This document shows positions 54,638-63,373 of a DNA stretch of 64,000 bases, one piece after another (positions within the stretch are counted from its first letter, which is position 1; each line of letters starts with the position of its first letter). The DNA comes from Bradyrhizobium amphicarpaeae (GTDB taxonomy: Bacteria; Pseudomonadota; Alphaproteobacteria; Rhizobiales; Xanthobacteraceae), in contig NZ_CP029426.2 of NCBI RefSeq assembly GCF_002266435.3, forward strand, positions 6,726,001-6,790,000. The letters are read 5' to 3'. The notes below the pieces were generated by a model. The model was given only the letters and a program-made list of their open reading frames with translations, did not search any database and was not told the DNA's origin. The position numbers were made by a program, and so were the translations under genes.

Positions 54638-55632
54638 TCGGCTTCGGCAAACCCCTGAAGATCGCGCTCGGCCTGATCGTCATCGCCGGCCTGATCGTCA
54701 TCCCCATGAACTTCAACCGCTACGGCCTGTTCATCCTCAGCCAATGGGCGGTGATGAGCATCGCCGCGATGGGCCTCAACCTCACGCTCGGCTATGCCGG
54801 CCAGGTCTCGCTGGCGCAAGGCGCCTTCGTCGGCATCGGTGCCTATGCCGCCGCCATCATGACCACCCATGGCTGGCCGCTGCCGGCGGCGATCGTCGTC
54901 GCCATCGTGCTGGGCTTCGCGGTCGGCTGGGTGCTCGGCTATCCCGCGCTGCGCGTGCAGCACCACTACCTTGCCTTCGTCACGCTGGCCTTCTCCACCC
55001 TCGCCTTCCTGGTGTTCCGCAACGAGAGCTGGCTGACCGGCGGCATCTACGGCATCTCCAACATCCCGCGTCCGCATGTCTTCGGGATCGCAACCAACAA
55101 GCCCCTGCCGTTCTACTATGTCTGCCTCGGTTCGCTCGCGATCGTGTCGGTCGCGGTATGGTGGCTGATCCGCTCGCCCTGGGGCCGCGCCTTCATGGCG
55201 CTGCGCGAAAACCCGCTTCGGGCGCAGTCGCTCGGCATCGACACCCGCCGCTACACGCTGATGGCGTTCGCGATCGGCTCGGCGCTCGGCGGCGTCGCCG
55301 GCGCGCTCTACGCGCCGCTGACGCAATATATCGATCCCGTGCCTTTCAACCTGTCGCTTTCGCTCGACCTCCTGATGATGGTGATCGTCGGCGGCGCGGG
55401 CTTCTACTTCGGCCCGTTCCTCGGCGCGATGATCGCGGTGCTGCTGCCGGAATGGCTGCGCTTCACCGAGGGCTATTACCTGATGCTCTACGCGATCGCC
55501 GTGATGGGGCTTCTGATCTGGTCACCGACCGGCATCCTGGGAATCCTCGACCGTTACCTTGCCGAGCGCCGCACCAAGGCGGCCTCCGCGCTGCGCGCCG
55601 TCGCGAAATCCCGCCTGGAGACGGCGCAATGA
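54634..55632 (+). CDS. livM: Branched-chain-type ABC permease LivM (second set)
   Basis: A 332-residue permease with about ten helices, including AAMGLNLTLGYAGQVSLAQGAFVGIGAY and the coupling loop SLGIDTRRYTLMAFAIG. Overlaps livH at its start and livG at its end by 4 nt each, so these are tightly coupled. Confidence 0.93.
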   Translation: MIGFGKPLKIALGLIVIAGLIVIPMNFNRYGLFILSQWAVMSIAAMGLNLTLGYAGQVSLAQGAFVGIGAYAAAIMTTHGWPLPAAIVVAIVLGFAVGWVLGYPALRVQHHYLAFVTLAFSTLAFLVFRNESWLTGGIYGISNIPRPHVFGIATNKPLPFYYVCLGSLAIVSVAVWWLIRSPWGRAFMALRENPLRAQSLGIDTRRYTLMAFAIGSALGGVAGALYAPLTQYIDPVPFNLSLSLDLLMMVIVGGAGFYFGPFLGAMIAVLLPEWLRFTEGYYLMLYAIAVMGLLIWSPTGILGILDRYLAERRTKAASALRAVAKSRLETAQ

Positions 55633-56372
55633 GTTCGGTCCTCGAAGTCACCGAGATCAAGAAGAACTTTGGCGGCATCAGCGCCGTCGACGGCGTCTCT
55701 TTCGACGTCCGAGAGGGCGAGATCCTCGGCCTGATCGGGCCGAACGGCTGCGGCAAGTCGACCCTGTTCAACTGCATTCTCGGCCAGCTCACGCCAAGTG
55801 GCGGCGAGGTCAAGCTCGACGGCAAGGTCGTCACGGGCCTCCGCCCCTCCGAGCTCAACAAGCTCGGGGTCAGCCGCACCTTTCAGCTGCTGCAGGTGTT
55901 TCCAAAACTCTCGGTGCGCGAGAACCTGATCCTCGCGGGCCAGGAGCACCAGGGCAACATGGCCTCGCGCCTGGTCGGCCGCTCCGATGCCGGACTGACC
56001 GATGCCGCCAACCAGATGATCGGCTTCTTCAAGCTCGACCATCTCGCCGACGAACCCGCCGGCGGACTGTCCTATGGCCAGCAAAAATTGCTCGACGCCG
56101 CCATGGCCTTCATGGGCGGCCCGCGCCTGGTGCTGCTCGACGAGCCCGCCGGCGGCGTCAACCCGTCGATGCTTGCGGATTTGAAGGACCGCCTGGTCGC
56201 GATCAACCGCGAGAAGAACGCCACCTTCGTCGTGATCGAACACAACATGGAATTCGTGATGTCGCTGTGCTCGCGCGTGATGGTGATGGCGGAAGGCAAG
56301 GTGCTGGCAATGGGACGGCCCGACGAGGTGCGGAAAAACCCCGCCGTGATCGAAGCCTATCTCGGACATTAG
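55629..56372 (+). CDS. livG: Branched-chain-type ABC ATPase LivG (second set)
   Basis: A 247-residue ATPase: GPNGCGKST, GVSRTFQLLQVF (LivG mark), LSYGQQKLLDAAMAF as signature, LVLLDEPAGGVNP as Walker B and EHNMEF. It supports shikimate/quinate import with LivF. Confidence 0.93.
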   Translation: MSSVLEVTEIKKNFGGISAVDGVSFDVREGEILGLIGPNGCGKSTLFNCILGQLTPSGGEVKLDGKVVTGLRPSELNKLGVSRTFQLLQVFPKLSVRENLILAGQEHQGNMASRLVGRSDAGLTDAANQMIGFFKLDHLADEPAGGLSYGQQKLLDAAMAFMGGPRLVLLDEPAGGVNPSMLADLKDRLVAINREKNATFVVIEHNMEFVMSLCSRVMVMAEGKVLAMGRPDEVRKNPAVIEAYLGH

Positions 56373-56384
56373 GGAGCGCGAGCC

Positions 56385-57122
56385 ATGAGCGACCCGATAC
56401 TCTCGGTTCACAATCTCGTCGGCGGCTACGGCAAGATGACGATTTTGAACGGCACCAATTTCTCGGTGCCGCCTGCGACCATCACCACCATCATCGGCCC
56501 GAACGGCGCCGGCAAGTCCACCGTGTTCAAGGCGATCTTCGGCCTGCTCAAGCTGCGCGAGGGCAAGGTCAGCTTTGCCGGCCGTGACGTCACCGGTTTG
56601 AGCCAGCGCGCGCTGCTCAATGCCGGCATCTGCTACGTGCCGCAGGGCCGCAACATCTTCCCCGAGCTGTCGGTGCGCCACAATATCGAGCTCGGCGGCG
56701 TCGCTGCCGGGAAGGGCCTCGATCTGCCGAAGCGTATCGAGGCGGCACTCGACTTGTTTCCCGCGCTGCGCCGCAAATCCACACAGCAGGCCTCGACGCT
56801 CTCCGGCGGCGAGCAGAAGCAGCTCGAGATCGCCCGCTCGCTGCTGCTCGAGCCCAAGCTGGTGCTGATCGACGAGCCCTCGATCGGCCTGTCGCCGCTG
56901 ATGGTGCAGCAGACCTTCGACATCCTGAAATCCTTGCGCGACCGCGGCGTCACCATCCTGATGATCGAGCAGAACGCGCGCTCGGCGCTGGAGATCTCCG
57001 ACATCGGCATCGTGCTCGAGCTCGGCCAGACCCGCATGGTCGACGACGCCAGGCGCATCCTGAACGATCCGCGCATCGGCCAGCTCTTTCTCGGCGGCGC
57101 CATGGAGGAGAGTGCGGCATGA
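56385..57122 (+). CDS. livF: Branched-chain-type ABC ATPase LivF (second set)
   Basis: A 245-residue ATPase: GPNGAGKST, YVPQGRNIFPELSV, LSGGEQKQLEIARSL, LVLIDEPSIGLSP. It starts 12 nt after livG and overlaps the dehydratase gene by 4 nt at its end. Confidence 0.93.
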   Translation: MSDPILSVHNLVGGYGKMTILNGTNFSVPPATITTIIGPNGAGKSTVFKAIFGLLKLREGKVSFAGRDVTGLSQRALLNAGICYVPQGRNIFPELSVRHNIELGGVAAGKGLDLPKRIEAALDLFPALRRKSTQQASTLSGGEQKQLEIARSLLLEPKLVLIDEPSIGLSPLMVQQTFDILKSLRDRGVTILMIEQNARSALEISDIGIVLELGQTRMVDDARRILNDPRIGQLFLGGAMEESAA

Positions 57123-58990
57123 ACGAGCGCTCGATCGCAACCGTCTCCCTCTCCGGCGCCCTCGACGAGAAGCTCCGCGCCATCGCATCCGCCGGCTTCG
57201 ACGGGGTCGAAATCTTCGAGAACGATCTGCTGTCGTTCGGTTCCGGCCCGCGCGACATCGCAAAGCTCTGTGGCGATCTCAACCTGAAGATCTCTGCGTT
57301 CCAGCCGTTTCGCGATTTCGAGGGCATGCCGGAGCCACAGCGTGCGCGCAATTTTGCCCGCGCCGAGCGCAAATTCGATTTGATGCAGGAACTCGGCACC
57401 GATTTGCTGCTGATCTGCTCCAACGTCTCGCCGGCTTCGCTCGGCGGCATCGACCGCGCCGCCGATGATTTTCGGGAGCTGGGCGACCGCGCCGCCAGGC
57501 GCTCCTTGCGCGTCGGCTACGAGGCCTTGGCCTGGGGCCGCCACGTCAACGACTATCGCGACGCCTGGGAGATCGTACGGCGCGCCGATCATCACGCGAT
57601 CGGAATCATCCTCGACAGCTTTCACGCACTGGCACCGGGATTTCCCACCCGCGCGATGGCCTCGATCCCCGGCGACAAGATCTTTCTGGTGCAATTGGCG
57701 GACGCGCCGAAACTCGAGCTCGACATTCTGTCGTGGAGCCGTCACTTCCGCTCTTTCCCCGGCCAGGGCGACCTGCCGGTCGGCGAGTTCATGGCCGCGA
57801 TCGCGGCGACCGGCTATGCCGGGCCGCTGTCGCTGGAGATCTTCAACGACCAGTTCCGCGCCGGCTCGGCCACGCAGACCGCGCTCGACGGCCTGCGCTC
57901 GCTGATCCTGCTGGAGGATCAGCTTGCGCCGGACTGGCCGAACTTCGCCACCGAGCCGCTGGCGCCGAAGGCGAAGAGCCGCGGCACCGGCTTCATCGAG
58001 TTTGCCGTCAACGAGACCAAGGCCGGCGAACTCGGCCGCCTGTTTGCGCAACTCGGCTTCCGCAAGTCCGGCGCGCATCGGAGCAAGGCCGTGGAGCGCT
58101 GGTCGCAAGGCGACGTCGAGCTCGTCATCAACAGCGAGACCGACGGCTTTGCACATTCTCACTATGTGACGCACGGCCCCGGCGTTTGCGCCATTGCGCT
58201 CGATGTCGACAATGCCGGCCTTGCCATGCAGCGCGCCGAGACGCTGAAGGCGCGCACCTTCTACCAGCCGGTAGGGCCGGGCGAGCTCGAGATTCCCGCG
58301 ATCCACGGCGTCGGCGGCAGCCTGCTGTATTTCCTCGATCAGGCCGGCAGGAACTGGGACACCGATTTCGAGCCTGTCCCGAGCAACGCAAGCGGCGACG
58401 CCCTGCTCGCCGTCGACCACATCGCACAATCGATGCCCTATGACGAGATGCTGTCCTGGCTGTTGTTCTACACCGGCATCCTCGATTTGAAGCGGCTGCC
58501 GCAGATGGAGATCTCCGATCCCAGAGGCCTCGTGCAGAGCCAGGCCATCGTCAACGCCGATCAGAGCCTGCGCTTCGTGCTCAACGGCTCCTCGGCCAAC
58601 CGCACGCTGCCGGCGCGCTTCATTTCGGAGTTCTTCGGCTCGGGCGTGCAGCACGTCGCGTTCTCGTGCCGGGACATCTTTGCGACGGTCGCGCAGATGC
58701 GCAAGCGCGGCGCGGACTTCCTGGATATCCCTGCCAATTACTACGACGACATCGAAGCCAAATACGATCTTGCGCCCGAGCTGATGGCGCAGCTGCGCAC
58801 CAACCACATCCTCTACGACCGCGAGGGCGACGGCGAGTTCTTCCAGGTCTACACCCACATCTTCGACGAGCGCTTCTTCTTCGAGATCGTCGAGCGCAGG
58901 GATTATCAGGGATTTGGCGCGGCCAATGCCGGCATCAGGCTCGCGGCCCAGGCCCGCGAGGTGCGGCCCGCGAGCATGCCGCGGGCGTAG
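57119..58990 (+). CDS. QuiC-type 3-dehydroshikimate dehydratase (TIM barrel plus VOC/HPPD-like domain)
   Basis: A 623-residue two-domain protein. N-terminal AP-endonuclease-2-like TIM barrel (about 1-275) has metal ligands in GVEIFENDLL, VGYEALAWGRH, IILDSFH and SLEIFND. C-terminal VOC domain (about 290-610), related to 4-hydroxyphenylpyruvate dioxygenase, has HIAQSM, GVQHVAFSC and FFEIVERR. This is the QuiC1 architecture, converting 3-dehydroshikimate to protocatechuate; the role of the HPPD-like half is not well established. It ends the shikimate/quinate operon. Confidence 0.88.
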   Translation: MNERSIATVSLSGALDEKLRAIASAGFDGVEIFENDLLSFGSGPRDIAKLCGDLNLKISAFQPFRDFEGMPEPQRARNFARAERKFDLMQELGTDLLLICSNVSPASLGGIDRAADDFRELGDRAARRSLRVGYEALAWGRHVNDYRDAWEIVRRADHHAIGIILDSFHALAPGFPTRAMASIPGDKIFLVQLADAPKLELDILSWSRHFRSFPGQGDLPVGEFMAAIAATGYAGPLSLEIFNDQFRAGSATQTALDGLRSLILLEDQLAPDWPNFATEPLAPKAKSRGTGFIEFAVNETKAGELGRLFAQLGFRKSGAHRSKAVERWSQGDVELVINSETDGFAHSHYVTHGPGVCAIALDVDNAGLAMQRAETLKARTFYQPVGPGELEIPAIHGVGGSLLYFLDQAGRNWDTDFEPVPSNASGDALLAVDHIAQSMPYDEMLSWLLFYTGILDLKRLPQMEISDPRGLVQSQAIVNADQSLRFVLNGSSANRTLPARFISEFFGSGVQHVAFSCRDIFATVAQMRKRGADFLDIPANYYDDIEAKYDLAPELMAQLRTNHILYDREGDGEFFQVYTHIFDERFFFEIVERRDYQGFGAANAGIRLAAQAREVRPASMPRA

Positions 58991-59004
58991 GCTCTTGTTT
59001 TCCT

Positions 59005-59153
59005 CGCCCCTTGTGGGAGAGGGTGGCTCGCCGCGCAGCGGCGAGACGGGTGAGGGGTCTCTCACCGCGAGCACGTCTCTCGCAGTTGAATACGCGGATA
59101 CATACCCCTCATCCGGCGCTTCGCGCCACCTTCTCCCACAAGGGGAGAAGGGG
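59005..59153. repeat. Interspersed palindromic repeat, family D
   Basis: CGCCCCTTGTGGGAGAGGGTGG-type arm and its mirror CCACCTTCTCCCACAAGGGG-type arm enclose GCCGCGCAGCGGC and CGCTTCGCGCC. It lies between convergent quiC-type and binding-protein genes. Confidence 0.85.
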
Positions 59154-59179
59154 CTGCGTCATTCGTGGCTACCAGCGGC

Positions 59180-60352
59180 TCACTTCATCGCGCACTTGTC
59201 GTGGAAGCGATCCTGGTCGTTCTCGACGATCGTCGCGACCGTCTTCAGCGAGAGCTGGCCTTCGCCGTCTTTCACCACGTCCTGCAGATAGAAGTTCTGC
59301 ACCGGGATGTGGTTCTTGCCGTATTTGAAGGGGCCGCGCAGCGACTTGAAGTTGGCCTTCTCCATCTCGGCCTTCATCGCGTCCTTCTTGCTGGTGTCGC
59401 CCTTCACCGCGATCACCGCACTGTTGATAAGCTGTGCCGCGTCATAGGCTTGCGCACCGTAATAGGTCGGACGCAGGCCGGTATATTTCTTGCGATAGTC
59501 GGCGACAAAGCGCTTGTTCTGCTCGTTGGGGAGGTCGTTGACCCATTCCTGCGCGCCGGGAACGCCGAGCGCGTTTTCCTTCTGCAGCGGCAGCGACAGC
59601 TCGTCGACGGTGAACGCCGTGTAGAGCGGCATCGTGCTCTTCAGGCCCGCCTGGGCATATTGATTGAGGAACTGCACACCGGCCGCACCGGGATAGAACA
59701 CGAAGATCGACTCGGCGCCGGAGGCGCGGGCCTTGGAGAGCTCGGCGGAGAAGTCGAGCTGGCTCGGCCAGACCGTGTATTCCTCGCCCTTGACCTCGCC
59801 CTTGAAGGTGCTCTTGACGCCCGCGAGCATGTCCTTGCCGGCCGCGTAGTTCGGCCCGATCAGGAACACGCTCTTGACGCCCTTCTGGTTCATGTAGAGG
59901 CCCATCGCGGCAGGCGTCTGGTCGTTCTGCCAGGAGGTCGAGAACACGTAAGGCGAACACAGCTCGCCGGCGAGCTGCGACGGGCCTGCATTGGCCGAGA
60001 TCAGGAAGGTCTGCGAGTCCACGGCGGTCTTCAGCGAGGCCAGCAGCACGTTCGACCAGATATAGCCGACGATGAAATCGACCTTGTCGGACTGCACCAG
60101 CTTCTCGGTCTTCTGCTTGCCGACATCGGGCTTCTGGCCGTCATCCTCGTAGATGACCTCGACCGGCTTGCCGTCCATTTTGCGGCCCATGTGATCCAGC
60201 GCCAGCTCGAAGGAGTTGCGCATGTCGTTGCCGATCACGGCGGTCGGGCCGCTGAAGGTCGAAACGAAACCGATCTTGATGGTGTCGCCGGCGAACGCCG
60301 GGTTCGCCAGCACCAGCGCCGCTGCGCCCGCCAGCCAGAATGCCGTCCTCAT
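59180..60352 (-). CDS. Orphan ABC solute-binding protein (LivK-like)
   Basis: A 390-residue periplasmic binding protein, signal peptide about 1-22 (AFA-G), ATG at 60352 with GGGGAG upstream. The mature part starts DTIKIGFVSTFSGPTAVIG and continues with KTEKLVQSDKVDFIVGYIWS and the NAGPSQLAGELCSPYVFST hinge. It closely resembles aromatic-acid-binding proteins of Rhodopseudomonas and Bradyrhizobium. No permease lies beside it on this strand, so it may share the livHMGF set at 40530-43857 or another. Confidence 0.87.
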   Translation of the reverse strand: MRTAFWLAGAAALVLANPAFAGDTIKIGFVSTFSGPTAVIGNDMRNSFELALDHMGRKMDGKPVEVIYEDDGQKPDVGKQKTEKLVQSDKVDFIVGYIWSNVLLASLKTAVDSQTFLISANAGPSQLAGELCSPYVFSTSWQNDQTPAAMGLYMNQKGVKSVFLIGPNYAAGKDMLAGVKSTFKGEVKGEEYTVWPSQLDFSAELSKARASGAESIFVFYPGAAGVQFLNQYAQAGLKSTMPLYTAFTVDELSLPLQKENALGVPGAQEWVNDLPNEQNKRFVADYRKKYTGLRPTYYGAQAYDAAQLINSAVIAVKGDTSKKDAMKAEMEKANFKSLRGPFKYGKNHIPVQNFYLQDVVKDGEGQLSLKTVATIVENDQDRFHDKCAMK

Positions 60353-60650
60353 AACCACTCCCCTCCACATTATTGAGCCCGGAAACGGGGTGATCGCCGC
60401 CCCGGGTCTATCTCTATTGAACGCAAAATCCGTCGCGCCGCCAATGGCTCAGTGCCTGCCCTGCACCATATTTCGCCCCAATCGGCGAAGGCAAGAAATA
60501 TAATTCTACATACTTCGGCCAACCCTGCGGCGCTTTCTCGCGCCTGATCGATACATCCGGCCTATGCGGCGATTGATGACGGCTATTGGACCGCAGCGCC
60601 CGATCCGCACTTAAATGGGGAAGTCGAGCAGCGAGATTCGAGGGTGCATC

Positions 60651-61913
60651 ATGGCCGCCAATCCCCACCGCGTCGTCATCGTCGGAGCCGGCTTCGGCGG
60701 GCTGGAGGCGACGTATCGCCTCGCGGGCGCGCCGGTCGAGATCACGCTGATCGACCGCCGCAACCACCATCTGTTCCAGCCCCTGCTGTACCAGGTCGCG
60801 ACCGCCTCGCTCGCCACCAGCGAGATCGCCTGGCCGATCCGCCACCTGATGCGCGACCGGCCCGAGGTGACGACGCTGTTCGCGACGGTCAGCGGCGTCG
60901 ACGCGGCCAGGCGCTGCGTGCTGATCGACGACGGCAGCGAGGTCGCTTACGACACGCTGGTGCTGGCGACCGGCGCGCGTCACGCCTATTTCGGCCACGA
61001 CGAGTGGGAGCAATGGGCGCCCGGCCTGAAGACGCTGGAGGACGGCACCACCTTGCGCCGGCACATCCTGGTGGCGTTCGAGCGCGCCGAGCGCGAGACC
61101 GATCCAGCCAAGCGCGCGGCGCGGCTGACCTTCGTCATCGTCGGCGCCGGTCCCACCGGCGTCGAACTCGCCGGCACCATCGCCGAGATGGCGCGTCACA
61201 CGCTGCCCGGCGATTTCCGCAACATCGACACGACCAAAGCCCGCGTGGTGCTGATCGAGGCGGGGCCGCGCGTACTCGCGGGCTTTGCCGACGACCTCTC
61301 GGCCTATGCACAGGCCTCGCTGGAGAAGATCGGCGTCGAGGTCGTGCTGGGACAGGCCGTTACCGAGATCAATCGCGAGGGCGTCGTGTTCGGCGGCAAG
61401 CTGCTCGAGGCCAAGACACGGATCTGGGCCGCCGGCGTCCGGGCCTCGCCCGCCGCCGAATGGCTGGGCGCACCAGCCGATCGCGCCGGGCGCGTTCAGG
61501 TCGAAGACGATCTGACCATCCCAGGTCATCGCGAGATCTTCGCGATCGGCGACACCGTCAGCATCAACGCCTGGGAGGGCAAGCCGGTGCCCGGTATCGC
61601 GCCGGCGGCCAAGCAGCAGGGCCGGCATGTCGCCGAGACCATCAAGGCGCGGCTGCGCGGAGCTGCCACGGGCCCGTTCCGCTACAAGCACGCCGGCAGC
61701 CTCGCCCAGATCGGCAAGCGGCTCGCCGTGATCGACTTCGGCCGCTTCAAGCTGCGCGGCACCATCGCATGGTGGATCTGGGGCATCGCCCACATCTACT
61801 TCCTGATCGGCCTCCGCCACCGGCTCAGCGTTGCCTTGAGCTGGCTCTGGATCTACGCGCGCGATCAACGCGCGGCGCGGCTGATCACGCAGGGATCAAG
61901 CAAGGTGATGTAG
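60651..61913 (+). CDS. Type II NADH dehydrogenase
   Basis: A 420-residue flavoprotein: FAD-binding VVIVGAGFGGLEATYRL, DRRNHHLFQPLLYQVATA (family mark), NADH-binding FVIVGAGPTGVELAG, and FAIGDTVSI near the second FAD site. The C-terminus has a Trp-rich amphipathic stretch (IAWWIWGIAHIYFLIGLR) that attaches it to the membrane. It passes electrons from NADH to quinone without proton pumping. An ATG at 60615 would add 12 residues; 60651 has GAGGG 8 nt upstream. It is divergent from the binding-protein gene. Confidence 0.92.
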   Translation: MAANPHRVVIVGAGFGGLEATYRLAGAPVEITLIDRRNHHLFQPLLYQVATASLATSEIAWPIRHLMRDRPEVTTLFATVSGVDAARRCVLIDDGSEVAYDTLVLATGARHAYFGHDEWEQWAPGLKTLEDGTTLRRHILVAFERAERETDPAKRAARLTFVIVGAGPTGVELAGTIAEMARHTLPGDFRNIDTTKARVVLIEAGPRVLAGFADDLSAYAQASLEKIGVEVVLGQAVTEINREGVVFGGKLLEAKTRIWAAGVRASPAAEWLGAPADRAGRVQVEDDLTIPGHREIFAIGDTVSINAWEGKPVPGIAPAAKQQGRHVAETIKARLRGAATGPFRYKHAGSLAQIGKRLAVIDFGRFKLRGTIAWWIWGIAHIYFLIGLRHRLSVALSWLWIYARDQRAARLITQGSSKVM

Positions 61914-61926
61914 GAGTGCTGCTCTT

Positions 61927-62106
61927 ACCCTCCCCTGGAGGGGTCCGGGACGAGCGTAGCTCGCCCGTGGGTCGGCATGCGACCGAGCGAAGCGAGATCG
62001 CGTGACGGGGTGGGGTGATCTCTCAGCACGGGCAGTCGTCGTGTTGAGAGATCACCCCACCCCGCTCGCGCTGCGCGCCATCGACCCTCCCCCTCCAGGG
62101 GAGGGT
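61927..62106. repeat. Interspersed palindromic repeat, family C copy 2
   Basis: ACCCTCCCCTGGAGGGG at one end and CCCTCCCCCTCCAGGGGAGGGT at the other, with GGGGTGGGGTGATC / GATCACCCCACCCC inside, as at 28542-28713. Confidence 0.9.
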
Positions 62107-62127
62107 GAAAGTAGCCTCGCCGCTCCC

Positions 62128-63339
62128 CTACTTCACCAGCTCGCACCCGCCTTCCGACAGCGGGCGGAACGCCTGCTCCGCCGGAATGGTCGAAACCAGC
62201 TTGTAATAATCGTACGGATATTTCGACTCCTCCGGCTTCTTCACCTCGAACAGGTACATCGGATGCACGACGCGGCCGTCTTGGCGGATCGCGGTGTCGC
62301 CGAACAGCTTGTCCTTGCCCTTGAATTTCTTCATCTCGGGCACGGCGTCCCTGGCATTGTCGCTGCCGGTCGCCGCGACCGCATTGAGATAAGCGAGCGT
62401 CGAGGCATAGACGCCGGCCTGGTTGCCGCTCGGCATCTTGCCGTTCATGCCGGGCCGCGCGGCGAACCGCTTTGCGAAGGCGCGGGTATCGTCGTTCATG
62501 TCCCAGTAGAAGGCTTCCATGACCTGGAGGCCCTGCGCGACCTTGATGCCCATGCCGTGAACGTCGTTGATGAAGAGCAGGAAGGCGACGAGCTTCTGAC
62601 CGTTCTGCTGGATGCCGAATTCGGCGGCCTGCTTCACCGCGTTGATGGTGTCACCGCCGGCATTGGCAAGGCCGATCACCTGGGCCTTCGACCCCTGCGC
62701 CTGCAACAGGAACGACGCGAAATCAGAGGTGCCGAGCGGATGCTTGGAGGAGCCCAGCACCTTGCCGCCGTGGCCCTCGATATATTTCTGTGCTTCCGCC
62801 TCGATGCCCTTGCCGAGCGCGTAGTCGACCGTGAGGAAATACCAGTCTTTGCCGCCGCGCGACATCATCGCGGCTGCAGTGGTGTTGCCGGTCGCCCAGG
62901 TGTCGTTAACCCATTGGATGGTGTTGGGCGAGCAGGCCTTGCCGGTGAGGTCCGAGCTTGCCGTCGAAGACGCCAGGAAAGTCATACGGCTGTCGCGCAG
63001 CAGCGTGTTGATGGAGAGGCCGACCGCCGAGTTCGGCACGTCGACGATGGCATCGACGCCTTCGACATCGAGCCATTTGCGCGCGATGGCGTTGCCGACA
63101 TCGGCCTTGTTCTGATGGTCGGCATAGACGATCTCGACCTTGATGTTCTTGCCGCCGCCGTTGAAATCCTCCGCAGCCATACGCGCGGCTTCCACCGAGC
63201 CCATGCCGTTGGTGTCCTGGAAGATGCCGGAGATGTCGTTGAGCACGCCGACGCGCACGACATTGTCCGAGATCTCCGCGCTCGCCGCGCCGGTCATGAG
63301 GCTTGCGGCCAGCGCAAGCGTCCACTTCAGATTTTTCAT
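62128..63339 (-). CDS. ABC solute-binding protein next to a P450
   Basis: A 403-residue periplasmic binding protein, signal peptide about 1-21 (ASA-E). Typical segments: VVRVGVLNDISGIFQDTNGM, EIVYADHQNKADVG and DYALGKGIEAEAQKYI. A Cys pair lies in GKACSPNT and the C-terminal GGCELVK. Starts 34 nt after the P450 stop on the same strand, so they probably share a transcript and the ligand may be the P450 substrate or a related aromatic. Confidence 0.9.
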   Translation of the reverse strand: MKNLKWTLALAASLMTGAASAEISDNVVRVGVLNDISGIFQDTNGMGSVEAARMAAEDFNGGGKNIKVEIVYADHQNKADVGNAIARKWLDVEGVDAIVDVPNSAVGLSINTLLRDSRMTFLASSTASSDLTGKACSPNTIQWVNDTWATGNTTAAAMMSRGGKDWYFLTVDYALGKGIEAEAQKYIEGHGGKVLGSSKHPLGTSDFASFLLQAQGSKAQVIGLANAGGDTINAVKQAAEFGIQQNGQKLVAFLLFINDVHGMGIKVAQGLQVMEAFYWDMNDDTRAFAKRFAARPGMNGKMPSGNQAGVYASTLAYLNAVAATGSDNARDAVPEMKKFKGKDKLFGDTAIRQDGRVVHPMYLFEVKKPEESKYPYDYYKLVSTIPAEQAFRPLSEGGCELVK

Positions 63340-63373
63340 TGGTCCCTCCCCTGCTTTATTGTTTCCGGTCGTG

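Noticed and set aside
56633..59074. Long open frames antisense to or in other frames of real genes (for example 56633-59074 minus, 28860-30305 plus, 54744-56372 plus)
   Set aside because: They are shadow frames caused by high GC in third codon positions; products are rich in Arg, Ala, Gly and His with no family motifs, and the opposite frame encodes a clear conserved protein.
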